Source: Histomonas meleagridis (lineage: Eukaryota; Parabasalia; Tritrichomonadida; Dientamoebidae). Taken from it: a stretch of 64,000 nucleotides of DNA. The notes beneath the pieces are model-generated. The model was not told the DNA's origin and ran no database searches. It saw only the letters and a list, made by a program, of their open reading frames with translations. Made by a program: the position numbers and the translations under genes. Shown here piece after piece: positions 30,538 to 40,924 of this stretch. Where the stretch lies: contig WSYJ01000130.1 of assembly GCA_020186115.1 (NCBI GenBank), positions 277,802-341,801 of the forward strand. The letters run 5' to 3'. Within the stretch, counting starts at the first letter, position 1. Every line of letters begins with the position of its first letter.

Positions 30538-31418
30538 ACATTGATTTTCTTTAGCTAAAGTTTAATTTATTTTTTTTTTATTAACACCACAATAAATAAA
30601 CTTATTGAATTTGATTAAAAATATTTTTGTTAGTTGATCTGAATGTTAATTTAATGATATTTACTAAGTAAATTATGGAGTAATTACTCTATATTTTATC
30701 AATATTTTAAAGTTGTACTATAATTTAAAATGATTTCAGATATTTGCCAGAATAAAATTAATATTTAATAATTTCTTTATCATTTATTTCGTCCAATTGC
30801 ATCCAACAGTTAATGAATCAAACAGTTTGCAACAAAAATGCAAATGGTGAAAACCTTTGAAAGAACATGAATTTACTATTTATTTTTTATTATATGTTGA
30901 AGATAAAAGAATTTACCATGATTCCAATTGGTCACTTCGGAATCTTTTTTATATTTAATAATATTTTAACATACAGCTTTTCAAAAATCGCACCCAAGAA
31001 TAGCAAAAGACACCTTACATCGTTTGGCGAATAATACAGACTAGTGTACATTTAGGATTACTATTTATAGTAAGTTTTATTCTTGATTTGTATTGTTATT
31101 ATTTTTTTACGGGTATACTGGTTTCTTGTTTTCTAATTTCACTAATATAAAACAATCACCCAGTCATTTTACATATTAGCATAATTATATTTGCGCATAA
31201 TCTTAATAATTCTATAACACACCTTCTAGAAAGTATACTCAAATTAATTTCTTATTCTTCTTGTTTCATAATTTCCATTCTGTTGTAATCGCTTTTTCAA
31301 TGTATTATGGTTAAAGTTGAAAAATTGTTTCAAAAAGTTTTATGGACGCGTCTACTTAAAAAGTGGAATCGACAAAAACAAAAAAAAATTAATATCAATA
31401 TTGTGATTTTTTAAAGGG
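30538..31418. other. Intergenic, AT-rich, no gene seen
   Basis: About 880 bases between convergent genes. I find only T- and A-rich sequence and no supported frame, RNA gene or repeat. Confidence 0.4.
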
Positions 31419-31979
31419 TTAACAACACTTCTTCTTTTCTTCTTCAACAAGTCTTGTTTCGACATCATTTCGTTTGGGAACCAATGTCAATAATTGATCA
31501 AACATTTGTTGAACACCTTCACCAGTCTTTGCTGAAACAGCGAAGTAATTAACTTTGTGGTCAGTTGCGAAAACTTTGATTTCATCTTGCTCAACTTCAA
31601 TTTCATCTTGCATTTCACATTTGTTTCCAACGAGAATTAAAACAGCGCCCTGTGGTGCCTCCGCTGTAAATTCATCAAACCATGATTCCAAGTCCTTAAA
31701 AGATTGGTAATTTGTCAAATCGAAAACCAAAATTGCTGCAGCGGCTTCCTTATAGAATGCCTTATTTAAAGATCTGTAACGTTCCATTCCGGCAGTATCC
31801 CATATTTCAACGATTGGGTGATTTTCGTTGGTTGTATGGAATGAGAAAAAAGCAGCTCCTGTTGTTGGTTGAGTTTCTTCGAACTTCCCTTCAACAATTC
31901 GAGATATGAGTGTTGTTTTACCAACGGAAGTGCTTCCGATGAAAATGATGTGTGTTCCTCCTCTTGTTGAAAGATTCAT
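31419..31979 (-). CDS. Rab-like small GTPase with NKCE in place of NKxD
   Basis: This 186-residue Rab-like GTPase has P-loop GSTSVGKT (15-22), a shortened-looking switch I (TQPTTGAAFFSF), DTAGMERYRSL (61-71), VSAKTG (148-153) and a C-terminal KKKCC for double geranylgeranylation, so it is probably a membrane-traffic regulator of the Rab5/21/22 neighbourhood. The oddity is the G4 motif. Residues 119-122 read NKCE, with Glu where nearly all Ras-superfamily members have Asp contacting the guanine base. The gene starts at ATG 31979. About 50-80 bases upstream are AACCGCTAAGG and a GC-rich GCGGCCGG block. Confidence 0.9.
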   Translation of the reverse strand: MNLSTRGGTHIIFIGSTSVGKTTLISRIVEGKFEETQPTTGAAFFSFHTTNENHPIVEIWDTAGMERYRSLNKAFYKEAAAAILVFDLTNYQSFKDLESWFDEFTAEAPQGAVLILVGNKCEMQDEIEVEQDEIKVFATDHKVNYFAVSAKTGEGVQQMFDQLLTLVPKRNDVETRLVEEEKKKCC

Positions 31980-32242
31980 AATAAAGTTTTGTTTCCTTTA
32001 TTTCAAATTTGTGAGCACTTTTTCCTCGGCCTTAGCGGTTAACAACCGGCCGCTAACACTTTGGCATTCAATTACATAAACGGACGATCATTATCAGCTC
32101 AAAAAGAGAAAGAAACCATCTGACAAAAAGTTTTCTGATAAACAAAAAACAAAATCATAGAAAACATTGAATACATTCAAAAAGATTTACACCGATTAAC
32201 CAACAAAACATTGGAAGAAGTATTTTATCATAATGTTTTTTA

Positions 32243-33556
32243 TTATTCAACAATTTGTAACATATATTTAGCTCGCGCAACACATTCAGCTAAGCTTGCT
32301 TCTTCTCGCAATTCATTTTCTAAAAGGATTTCTCTAAACTCATCAAAATCTTCGTTATCAGTCCCTATTGCTGAAAAGTATTGAGCCAAAGCTTCAATTA
32401 TCATTAAAGTTAATTCAATATTTGATTCATCTATTGATTCCAATATTGTTTGTATTATGTCTACATTTTTTATTGCATTTATTACATTAAATGCTCCCTT
32501 ATTAAGAAGGATAATTACTAACATTAAAAAGTGGAATTTAATTTTGTATTGATTATCAACAAATATATTCAGCAAATTTTGTAAATTATCAGCAAAATAA
32601 TCATCGAAATCATTCGAGTTCTTTGCTATATAACATAAAAAATCAAGTAAATAAATGACATCATTTCGATTTGTAAATTGTAATTGGTATTCAATTTTTT
32701 GCATGAAATCCCCTTCAATTACATCATTTAAAATCGAAGGCTCAAAGATGCAACAATTATATAAACAAATAAAACAATCTTTGTTCATTTGTAAATTTGT
32801 TTTTGTAATTGAATTTTTAATAAGCCCTAATAAATCCGCCATGACAATGAGCCCCGGATAAAACTTTGAGATTTTTGTAAACGAATGAATGACAATTTCA
32901 TGGTTTTTGTATAAAAGAAATTTATTGAAAAGAAATTCGAACATTTCATAGCCATGATCAAATGTACATAATGAAGAAAGAAAGAAAAAAGAAAGTGAAA
33001 GAAGTTGTTCGTTATTAATTCTTTCTATAAAGGAAAACATAAAATTGATTATTTCTCCTCGAACTAAAAAATGAGATGTTTCAAATGAATTTGTTGCTAA
33101 ATTTGAAAATATCCGAATTATTTGCATTGCGTATTCCTTATTTTCTTGTGTGGCATAATAACAAAGGATTGAAATTAAATCACCTGAATAAAAAGATTCT
33201 GGTAATTTTTGAGGGTATGAAGTTATGAACTCGATTGAATCTAGGATGAAACATAATTCATTTGTTTTATTTTTAAAATACACTTTATTAAAATATGTTG
33301 TATTTGATCTATCCGAATTTGCTTTATTGGTTAATCTTTGAATGATATATTTAGGAAATGGTGATGCAAACATTAAGTTAAAATTAGGCCGATATTTTGT
33401 ATTAAGTCTGGATTTTTTAAAAATGAATAAATCAGATTTTGTAATTTTTTCCCATTCTGGAGATGAAAATCCAAAATCCTTAAGTGTTATCAAGTGGTGA
33501 TCATCGATATCATAAAAACTAAATTGAAAATTATTTTTCCCTTTATATACAGCCAT
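32243..33556 (-). CDS. Hypothetical helical-repeat protein
   Basis: This 437-residue protein has no recognised family. After a beta-like N-terminus (FQFSFYDIDDHHLITLKDFGF) it is strongly helical, with repeated hydrophobic helices in an ARM-like rhythm (LLSLSFFFLSSLCTFDHGYEMF, VIYLLDFLCYIAKNSNDF, LTLMIIEALAQYFSAI) and an acidic C-terminus. I start it at ATG 33556 (MAVYKG). The frame extends two codons further to a TTG only. It is transcribed away from TRAP-beta, with 80 bases between the start codons. Confidence 0.65.
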   Translation of the reverse strand: MAVYKGKNNFQFSFYDIDDHHLITLKDFGFSSPEWEKITKSDLFIFKKSRLNTKYRPNFNLMFASPFPKYIIQRLTNKANSDRSNTTYFNKVYFKNKTNELCFILDSIEFITSYPQKLPESFYSGDLISILCYYATQENKEYAMQIIRIFSNLATNSFETSHFLVRGEIINFMFSFIERINNEQLLSLSFFFLSSLCTFDHGYEMFEFLFNKFLLYKNHEIVIHSFTKISKFYPGLIVMADLLGLIKNSITKTNLQMNKDCFICLYNCCIFEPSILNDVIEGDFMQKIEYQLQFTNRNDVIYLLDFLCYIAKNSNDFDDYFADNLQNLLNIFVDNQYKIKFHFLMLVIILLNKGAFNVINAIKNVDIIQTILESIDESNIELTLMIIEALAQYFSAIGTDNEDFDEFREILLENELREEASLAECVARAKYMLQIVE

Positions 33557-33636
33557 TTCCAATAATTTTAACGGTCGTTTTTACCTATCGGCGGTTTTAT
33601 TCAAATTTTGTCAAATTTGGCGCAGCCACATAAGAA
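33557..33636. promoter_or_regulatory. 80-bp bidirectional promoter (helical protein / TRAP-beta)
   Basis: Between two ATGs pointing apart lie, left to right, AACGGTCG (a Myb-like core), TATCGGCGGTTTT and TTTGGCGC (E2F-like, 33616-33623, 13 bases before the TRAP-beta ATG). Both promoters and both leaders must fit in these 80 bases. Confidence 0.5.
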
Positions 33637-34158
33637 ATGTTAGGCATTCTATTCGCATGTTTATCATTCTCAACACCTTTTATCATGTTCGACAAAAAGG
33701 TAAGCGATGACGAAGGTAGAGTCGGTGAACCTGTCTATGTTATTTATAACATTTACAACCTTGGTGATACTCCAATAACAGATCTTCATATTGATGACTC
33801 CGGTCTCATCATCGATCAATGGGATTTCCCAAAGTCTGCAAGCAACTTAAGATGGAACGTTCTTGAACCAGGTAAAAATTTATCATATGTTTTCACAGCA
33901 AAACCACTTATCACAGGAAACCTTAGAATGTCTTCCTCTCGTCTTAGGTATGTTGCTGATGGCCAAAAGAAGATTGCTTTGTCATCACAACTCTTTTGGT
34001 TCAATTCAAAGTCAACACATTCCATTGGTGCTAAAGCAAATCTTCTTGGATATGGAATCACAATTTTAATCGCTCTTGGTTCAATTCTTATTCCATTTTT
34101 CCTTTGGAATCTTAATAAGAACACAATTGAAGTTCCAAAGAAAGTCAAAACAAACTAA
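33637..34158 (+). CDS. Translocon-associated protein beta subunit (TRAP-beta/SSR2)
   Basis: TRAP-beta is a single-pass ER membrane protein that sits beside the Sec61 channel and helps insert certain secretory proteins. The 173-residue product has a short signal peptide (MLGILFACLSFSTP). A lumenal beta-sandwich domain follows, with the family features VGEPVYVIYNIYNLGDTPITDLHIDD, W-x-x-LEPGKNLSYVFTAKPL and RLRYVADG. A membrane helix (GYGITILIALGSILIPFFLW, about 138-157) and a short basic cytosolic tail end it. Length and order match TRAP-beta. Its codon choice is less AT-biased than the unknown genes, suggesting good expression. Confidence 0.85.
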   Translation: MLGILFACLSFSTPFIMFDKKVSDDEGRVGEPVYVIYNIYNLGDTPITDLHIDDSGLIIDQWDFPKSASNLRWNVLEPGKNLSYVFTAKPLITGNLRMSSSRLRYVADGQKKIALSSQLFWFNSKSTHSIGAKANLLGYGITILIALGSILIPFFLWNLNKNTIEVPKKVKTN

Positions 34159-34387
34159 ACTAAACAACACATAACACACACTCAAATTTTTTTTTTCATT
34201 TTTTTTCAACCAAATTTTTCTTGTTCTTATACATAAAAAAATAAACGTTCGACAGTCACAACGCTGACCAAATAATTACGGTTTTCTGATAGCATTTGCG
34301 CGCGACGATAAAATAAATGGCCTGTTGCATTCAAATTTCAAATGAGGTGAACTGATAACCTCCGAAGATATAGCCGACCACTTTTAA

Positions 34388-36058
<1,671 letters not shown>

Positions 36059-36389
36059 AGAAGTAAAAATAAGAATTTATAATTTTGAATTTTGGGCTGC
36101 CCCATTCACATCAAATTTGATTGATTATGACACTGTCACTTTTTAAACGTTTTGTGATACGTTTAATCGTTTACATCACAACTTTTTGTTTGGTGAATGT
36201 TCGGAATATTTGCTTATTTTACAAAAAGTGTAAAAAACTTGTTGCTTTTGGCAAAAGTGACATTGGTTTTACAAACATTGAGAAGGTAAAAAAACGTTTA
36301 TTTTTCATTCGACAGCAATGTGAGTGGATGAGTGTTCTTCCAAGAAAAACTTTTTTTTGAAAACATTTGAACTAACTTTAATGCTTTAT

Positions 36390-36620
36390 TTATTAAAGCA
36401 ATTCTAATTTCATAAAATTGTCTTCTTTAAAATCTTTTGCAAATGGATCTTCTTCAACAATGTTTTTATTGTATTCAATTGAAAAGTTATTTTCGTTTTC
36501 TTCAATGCACTTTGATTCTTCTTGTGTTTTGTTTTTATTATTTCGAAAACGAATTAATATTAATATTAATGAGAAAACAAAGAAAATAAATGTTTGAGAT
36601 CATATTAGTAAAAGTTTTGC
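36390..36620 (-). pseudogene. Relic of a BspA-like cytoplasmic tail
   Basis: On the minus strand the bases encode a charged tail after a run of Ile, ending in VEEDPFAKDFKEDNFMKL. This matches the tail of the BspA-like protein at 2.3 kb (DEDPFAEDFKENDFF). The stalk and repeats that should precede it are absent, so only the 3' end of a former gene remains, immediately downstream of Cpn60. Confidence 0.7.
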
Positions 36621-36734
36621 AATTCTTTATCAAAAAAATTTTTTTAAAGGAATTACCAAACCTAAAAGGTTCGTTCATAGTAAATTTTGTGTGGAATTGC
36701 TAATGAAAAACTTAACATTTTTATTTTTCAGGTA

Positions 36735-36960
36735 ATTGCCGTATCTTAATGTTTAAGAATCAGCTGTAAGGATTGCAGCAAAACGGCTGAAGAAAACATT
36801 GACATTATCTACAAGCCTGAGCGTTGCTGGACACAGTGAAATCTGAGCAGCAATGCTATCCGGCTTAATTAAGCCGCGTATTGTAATAGTCGACTAGAAC
36901 ATGAATTCGTTGGCCGGATTGTTGGATACACTCTTTGTCGTTGGAAATGCGTGCTAAGAA
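36735..36960 (+). ncRNA. Candidate structured non-coding RNA (unassigned)
   Basis: A patch of about 220 bases is clearly richer in G and C than its surroundings but is closed in every frame. It can fold well. GCGTTGCTG (36821-36829) pairs over nine positions with CAGCAATGC (36848-36856), enclosing CAG-TGAAAT-CTG and AGCAGC. CGGCTTAATTAAGCCG (36861-36876) is a second perfect hairpin. The CTGTAAG at 36764 plus the downstream GAAA loop and AGCAGC recall signal recognition particle RNA, but the helix-8 symmetric loop does not fit cleanly. RNase P/MRP, U snRNA and U3 motifs were looked for and not found. Strand is inferred from these motifs. It may instead be a decayed gene. Confidence 0.35.
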
Positions 36961-37189
36961 AAGCTAAAGTTTTCATTTACAAAGTTGTAAAGATTTTTGT
37001 ATGAAAATTTATTCTAGAATCTTTTATTCCAAAATAGTTATCGAATGATTTATGTATTTATTTGTTTAAAATTTTGGACAAAAGAAACAATTTATGTTGT
37101 TGATCGAATAAGACTCTGAATTAGAATTTTCATTTGTACTTTTTTCAAGAAGTAAATTTGCTAACAAATTTCCATGTAACATTTTTCTG

Positions 37190-37440
37190 TGCAATTTGAA
37201 GTGCTGTTTCAAATTATTAAAACATATTCCAAATGATTAAAACATATTTTAAATTATTCAAACGAATATTCTTTGCATTAACATCAATTCCTTCTTTATT
37301 CAAAAGTAATTTTACTATTTCTATATTAATATTTTCAACTGCTATATGAAGTGCTGTTTCAAATTATTAAAACATATTTCATATTTTTTAAACAAATATA
37401 AAATTATTCAAATGAATACTTTTTTCAGAAAATATTATAC
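37190..37440 (-). pseudogene. Ankyrin-module relic
   Basis: Minus-strand translation gives TALHIAVENINIEIVKLLLNKEGIDVNAKNI (one full ankyrin repeat, about 37265-37350) and a second, decayed copy to its left, separated by an AT-rich linker. Here the unit spacing is about 150 rather than 170 bases. No start codon or continuing frame exists. Confidence 0.7.
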
Positions 37441-37482
37441 ATATATATAGTTCAAACATAAAAATGTGTGGAATGATGTATC

Positions 37483-37585
37483 GCGCCAAATATCTAAACG
37501 GCTCTCTAAGAAAGTGAATTCACTTCTCACCAATAAACACCTGAAAAAGTTTCACAAAAAATGGGAAGTGTTGTACTTCACTATC
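37483..37585 (+). promoter_or_regulatory. Rad9 promoter: E2F-like site, Myb-like core and initiator
   Basis: GCGCCAAA (37483-37490, inverse of TTTGGCGC) and AAACGGCTC follow one another. About 85 bases on, TTCACTATC carries the initiator TCACTA with the predicted start at A37580, six bases before ATG 37586. The distance from start site to ATG is typical for trichomonads. Confidence 0.6.
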
Positions 37586-38422
37586 ATGGATGCCACAATC
37601 TCGAACAAGAAAATGATAAAAACATTTATCAAGTCGATAAGTGAATTAAAGAAAATAGGAACTGATGTTACATTTGTGATTTGCGAAAACGATTTATCAA
37701 TACAGTGTATCAACAATACTCAAACAATACTTCCAATCATCAAATTCAACGCGTCTGCCTTTTCTGAGTATGATTATCTTTCCAATAGGCCACGCATTAC
37801 ACTTCAAATAGTTGCTTCCAATTTCTGCTCGTGTTTCAGGCATATATCTTCGCCAACCAAACTTGTTATCCGTATTGATGAGGAAACGCAAAGTCTTCAT
37901 TTCCATGTTTATGATCGGTTTGGCATTATTCATCATGTCAATATTTTTACATCCAAAGCACGTGGTCGATTCATCACTGCCCAAAGTGTTAAAACCCTTT
38001 TTATTTCCATTGATGCTAAGCAATTACTTAAAACCCAAAAATCGTTCAAATCAGCATACATCGGACTTAGCGCGGATTATTCTGGCGAAAACGAACAAAT
38101 TTCATTCCGTTCATATTGTGATGAAAAGAATGGTACCTCTAAGCTCATAATGCGGCAATCTTGTCTATGCGAAATTAAGATCGAAAAAAACGGAACCAAA
38201 CCTGTTCTGTTCTCATCCACTGATTTCGTAATGGCGCTGAGGATAGCGAAACTCGCGAACGAAACAGCTGAGTTCAATGTGTCAGCTCCGGGAATGCCAT
38301 TACTTGTAACCGCAACGAACAAAATGAATTCTGTTTCTGTGGAGTGTTCATTGGCTACGATGACGGAGGCAAATCAGGATAGTGTGTTGCCATTTGAGGG
38401 TGAAGAGAAAAGTGATGAATAA
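37586..38422 (+). CDS. RAD9: Rad9-like subunit of the 9-1-1 checkpoint clamp
   Basis: Rad9 joins Rad1 and Hus1 in a PCNA-like ring loaded at damaged DNA to activate the ATR checkpoint. The 278-residue protein has the two-domain clamp fold pattern and Rad9-like landmarks: FIKSISELKKIGTDVTFVI at the start, an interdomain region, FRSYCDEKNGTSKLIMRQSCL, FSSTDFVMALRIAKLANETAEFNVSAPGMPLLVTA, and a closing VECSLATM. These match the Rad9 second domain better than PCNA, Rad1 or Hus1. The long phosphorylated C-terminal tail of animal Rad9 is absent; only a short acidic end remains. I start at ATG 37586, because the 40 upstream codons contain the promoter elements and the initiator. Confidence 0.85.
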   Translation: MDATISNKKMIKTFIKSISELKKIGTDVTFVICENDLSIQCINNTQTILPIIKFNASAFSEYDYLSNRPRITLQIVASNFCSCFRHISSPTKLVIRIDEETQSLHFHVYDRFGIIHHVNIFTSKARGRFITAQSVKTLFISIDAKQLLKTQKSFKSAYIGLSADYSGENEQISFRSYCDEKNGTSKLIMRQSCLCEIKIEKNGTKPVLFSSTDFVMALRIAKLANETAEFNVSAPGMPLLVTATNKMNSVSVECSLATMTEANQDSVLPFEGEEKSDE

Positions 38423-38831
38423 ATGTTATTTTTGACAACAAAATATTTATTGCGTTGAACGTAACTTATAACTTATTAATTTTTTCTAAAGTGAGTTTTA
38501 TAAAATATTTTTGGAGTAGTGAGCATGACAATGTTAAATAGGAAGGAAAAAAGTGTACAAGGTGATAAAAATGTTTTTGAAAAAAATTATCGAAATAACC
38601 AATGGTGACAGGTAAAGCATATAATGTAAGTGTATGAGTTATTTTATGGTATTTCACTATTGAAGTTTTTTTTAAAATGTTTTACAAAATACCCATGAAT
38701 TTGTTCCATCACTTCGAATGAAATCTTTTTAATAAATGTAAGTGGTTAAAATTTTAGGCACAGAGCGAGAAAATTATGTTATGTTGCTTTCGTTCCTGTA
38801 AATTGAATTAAAAACGATCGTTTTCATGAAA
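38423..38831. other. Intergenic, no gene seen
   Basis: About 400 AT-rich bases between Rad9 and the PIERCE-type gene, without a supported frame or RNA gene. Confidence 0.4.
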
Positions 38832-38898
38832 TTGATTTATTCACAAAACAACACTTTTTCGGCGGCGACCGTTTGGAATTAAATAACGTACATTGGAA
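38832..38898 (+). promoter_or_regulatory. PIERCE-gene promoter block shared with 62480-62521
   Basis: Bases 38832-38874 (beginning TTGATTTATT, then ACAAAACAA, TTTTTCGGCGGC and ACCGTTT) are nearly identical to 62480-62521. The block ends about 25 bases before ATG 38899 and contains a Myb-type ACCGTTT. Confidence 0.6.
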
Positions 38899-39210
38899 AT
38901 GGAGAGACAAAAAAGACTTCCAGGCCAAAAGGAAGATGAAACACAAGAAGAATACTTGGCTAGGGTTGAGGCACGTGTTCAGGCACGTCTAGATGCTGAA
39001 GCAAATCAGGTACCAGAGAGATTCAGTAATTATCAAAGACCTGAAACTCTTCAGGATCAACATCCTGTCTTCAGAACTACAAATCATGATTATGGTGCTG
39101 TGACAATGTCTGATTACGAAAGGCCAACTGTATACAAAACATGTTCAAGGCATTTTACAGAAAAGGAACATCTTGGTTTTAACTATGAACATGGAGGAAT
39201 GAACTTATAA
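38899..39210 (+). CDS. PIERCE1/2-like axonemal microtubule inner protein
   Basis: PIERCE (Piercer of microtubule wall) proteins lie inside axonemal doublet microtubules. The 103-residue product has a Gln/Glu/Arg-rich N-terminal helix, then the conserved block PERFSNY...HPVFRTTNHDYGAVTMSDYERPTVY and ends with F-x-x-x-x-x-LGFNYEHGGMNL. The spacing of P-x-RF-x-N, P-V-[FY]-R-T-[TS]-N-x-x-YG, E-x-P and the closing G-x-x-LN-like element matches PIERCE1/C9orf116 and PIERCE2. ATG 38899 is used; the frame reaches only a TTG two codons earlier. Together with CFAP52 at 8-10 kb, this makes two B-tubule inner proteins in one window. Confidence 0.75.
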   Translation: MERQKRLPGQKEDETQEEYLARVEARVQARLDAEANQVPERFSNYQRPETLQDQHPVFRTTNHDYGAVTMSDYERPTVYKTCSRHFTEKEHLGFNYEHGGMNL

Positions 39211-39428
39211 GAATAAATACAAAACATTGTTTATTTTTCTAGGTTATTAATAAAATCTTTAGGAAAGATATTCAAAATTTCCTGAATTCCTGATGTTTTA
39301 AGAACCATTGATAAAAGGATTTCTTTTTTTTAATTTATATGAATATAAATTTTACATAATTAAAATGGAAATTTAATTAGCTTATCACAACAACAGAAAA
39401 AATTCAATGGTTGTTTAGTTCATTCATT

Positions 39429-39977
39429 TTAATGTAAGGATGGAGATGGAACTTTGTAAATTTGAGAAAATGATGTTGTCGTATCTCCCTTCTCCATCAA
39501 AAAGTAGTCCGCTTGTTTTGTCCATGGCTGAATTTCATCTGTGTTTGCTTTTGTTTTCCTTATCAAGGGTCCTCCTTGACCGAGACTTTCGCTCTTGTGT
39601 CCGATATCACTTAATACAGCAAGTGAAATATCAAAGTTTCCTTGTGGAATTGTAATAGCTGTTGACCCTTTTTGTGACACATTTAAAGTATCAGCATTTG
39701 ACGTATAATTACATTCATTACCATGAAATTGTGATTTATTTCCAACTGCATCTTTAACTATGTACATCAACCCTTCAACTGCATTTAATTGGTCAGACAT
39801 GGCTAAAAATTGGTCATTGCAATCAGCAAGTGTATCAATACAATGTTTTGAAAGACTTACAATTGTATCTTGGAGAACATCCATACATTGAAGAATTTGT
39901 TTTTGATCAACATTTCCATTCAGAAGGCCTCTCATTGCTTCAAGATTTTCTTCACATGGCTTAAGAAGTTCTTCCAT
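39429..39977 (-). CDS. Hypothetical coiled-coil protein
   Basis: This 182-residue protein starts with about 85 residues of amphipathic helix (MEELLKPCEENLEAM...ILQCMDVLQDTIVSLSKHCIDTLADCNDQFLAMSDQL), likely a coiled coil. A polar, probably disordered C-terminal half follows (STAITIPQGNFDISLAVLSDIGHKSESLG). The pattern could suit a subunit of a small coiled-coil complex such as BLOC/BORC or Mediator, but nothing specific is seen. It shares a 119-base divergent intergenic region with the NTPase at 40097. Confidence 0.6.
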   Translation of the reverse strand: MEELLKPCEENLEAMRGLLNGNVDQKQILQCMDVLQDTIVSLSKHCIDTLADCNDQFLAMSDQLNAVEGLMYIVKDAVGNKSQFHGNECNYTSNADTLNVSQKGSTAITIPQGNFDISLAVLSDIGHKSESLGQGGPLIRKTKANTDEIQPWTKQADYFLMEKGDTTTSFSQIYKVPSPSLH

Positions 39978-40096
39978 TTTTTATCTAATTTTCGACAGAT
40001 AAATGTATTGACAAAAGAATTATAGAATTTTTGGATTACAGATTGCGTAAAGTAACCAAAATAAGTTAGATGAAATGTGATTTGAAATGGTTTTAA

Positions 40097-40666
40097 ATGC
40101 TCCAAAATTTCATTTTATCTGGTAAAATTGCGTCTGGTAAGACAAAAATATTATCAAGCATCCTAGAAAAACTTACATGCCAAGTTCCATGCTATGGATT
40201 TACTGAAAAATGTATTCATAAAAATAATACAAGAATTGGATACGATGTTCACACAAATTTAAACGGAGTTAAAAATCAATACCCATTTGTTAGGCTAAAA
40301 GAAAGAATATCAATGGATGGAAATATTTTCCAATTTGATCAAGATACAATCAAAACAATAGAAAAACAATTTTCTAACTTCACACCAACAATACAAAAAC
40401 CATCTCTCATATACTTTGATGAGTTTGGTAAGCTTGAATCTAATTATAAAGGACTTAATAAAGCCATGAACATTTTATTGGAAAAATTTGAATCTCAAAA
40501 AATTCCATATGCAACTATCTTCGCTGCAAGAAAACAAAATATCCAAGGAATCCACAAAACAATGAAGCAGTTTCTTTCCAATTCAAAAAAAGAAACTGTA
40601 TTTGAGATACCTCTTCATGTATCAGAAGATGAATTAATTAAAACAATTCTCTCTTCCCTTAAATAA
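40097..40666 (+). CDS. THEP1/NTPCR-like nucleoside-triphosphatase
   Basis: This is a P-loop NTPase of the THEP1 (NTPase_1) family, small enzymes that hydrolyse nucleoside triphosphates in vitro and whose cellular role is unclear. In the 189-residue protein the Walker A is SGKIASGKT (8-16). A GYDV-type strand follows the CYGFTEK segment, which corresponds to the family's GF-x-T-x-E. Walker B is LIYFDEFGKLE (104-114), matching D-E-[IF]-G-K-[ML]-E. A final helical region follows. Length is standard. The start is the first ATG. Bacterial-like relatives exist, so vertical or lateral origin cannot be judged here. Confidence 0.78.
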   Translation: MLQNFILSGKIASGKTKILSSILEKLTCQVPCYGFTEKCIHKNNTRIGYDVHTNLNGVKNQYPFVRLKERISMDGNIFQFDQDTIKTIEKQFSNFTPTIQKPSLIYFDEFGKLESNYKGLNKAMNILLEKFESQKIPYATIFAARKQNIQGIHKTMKQFLSNSKKETVFEIPLHVSEDELIKTILSSLK

Positions 40667-40924
40667 ATCAGATAAATTTCTATAGTATATTTTTCCTAAG
40701 CCTGTTTCATGAAAAATTGTAACAATTTTGTTACAGCCCCATAAATTTATGAATTGATTTCTTTTCAAAAGAAAAAACTTTTAATGTATAAATAACGATG
40801 AAATTAGATTCAAAATATAACTTTTTCATTAGTACGATAAAAAAATTTATATATATTTCACACAAGTCTTTTGTTGTTTAGAAGAGCTCAGAATTATGCA
40901 TATAATATAACAAATTCTTTATTA

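Noticed and set aside
36121-36360. 79-codon frame after Cpn60
   Set aside because: It starts at TTG or a later ATG in the 3' flank of Cpn60, has no initiator motif or family, and has the composition expected by chance.
36735-36960. Firm assignment of the structured patch as SRP RNA
   Set aside because: UGUAA and GAAA...AGCAGC are suggestive, but the symmetric loop of helix 8 cannot be drawn with correct sizes and the Alu-domain pairing is incomplete. It is left as an unassigned candidate.
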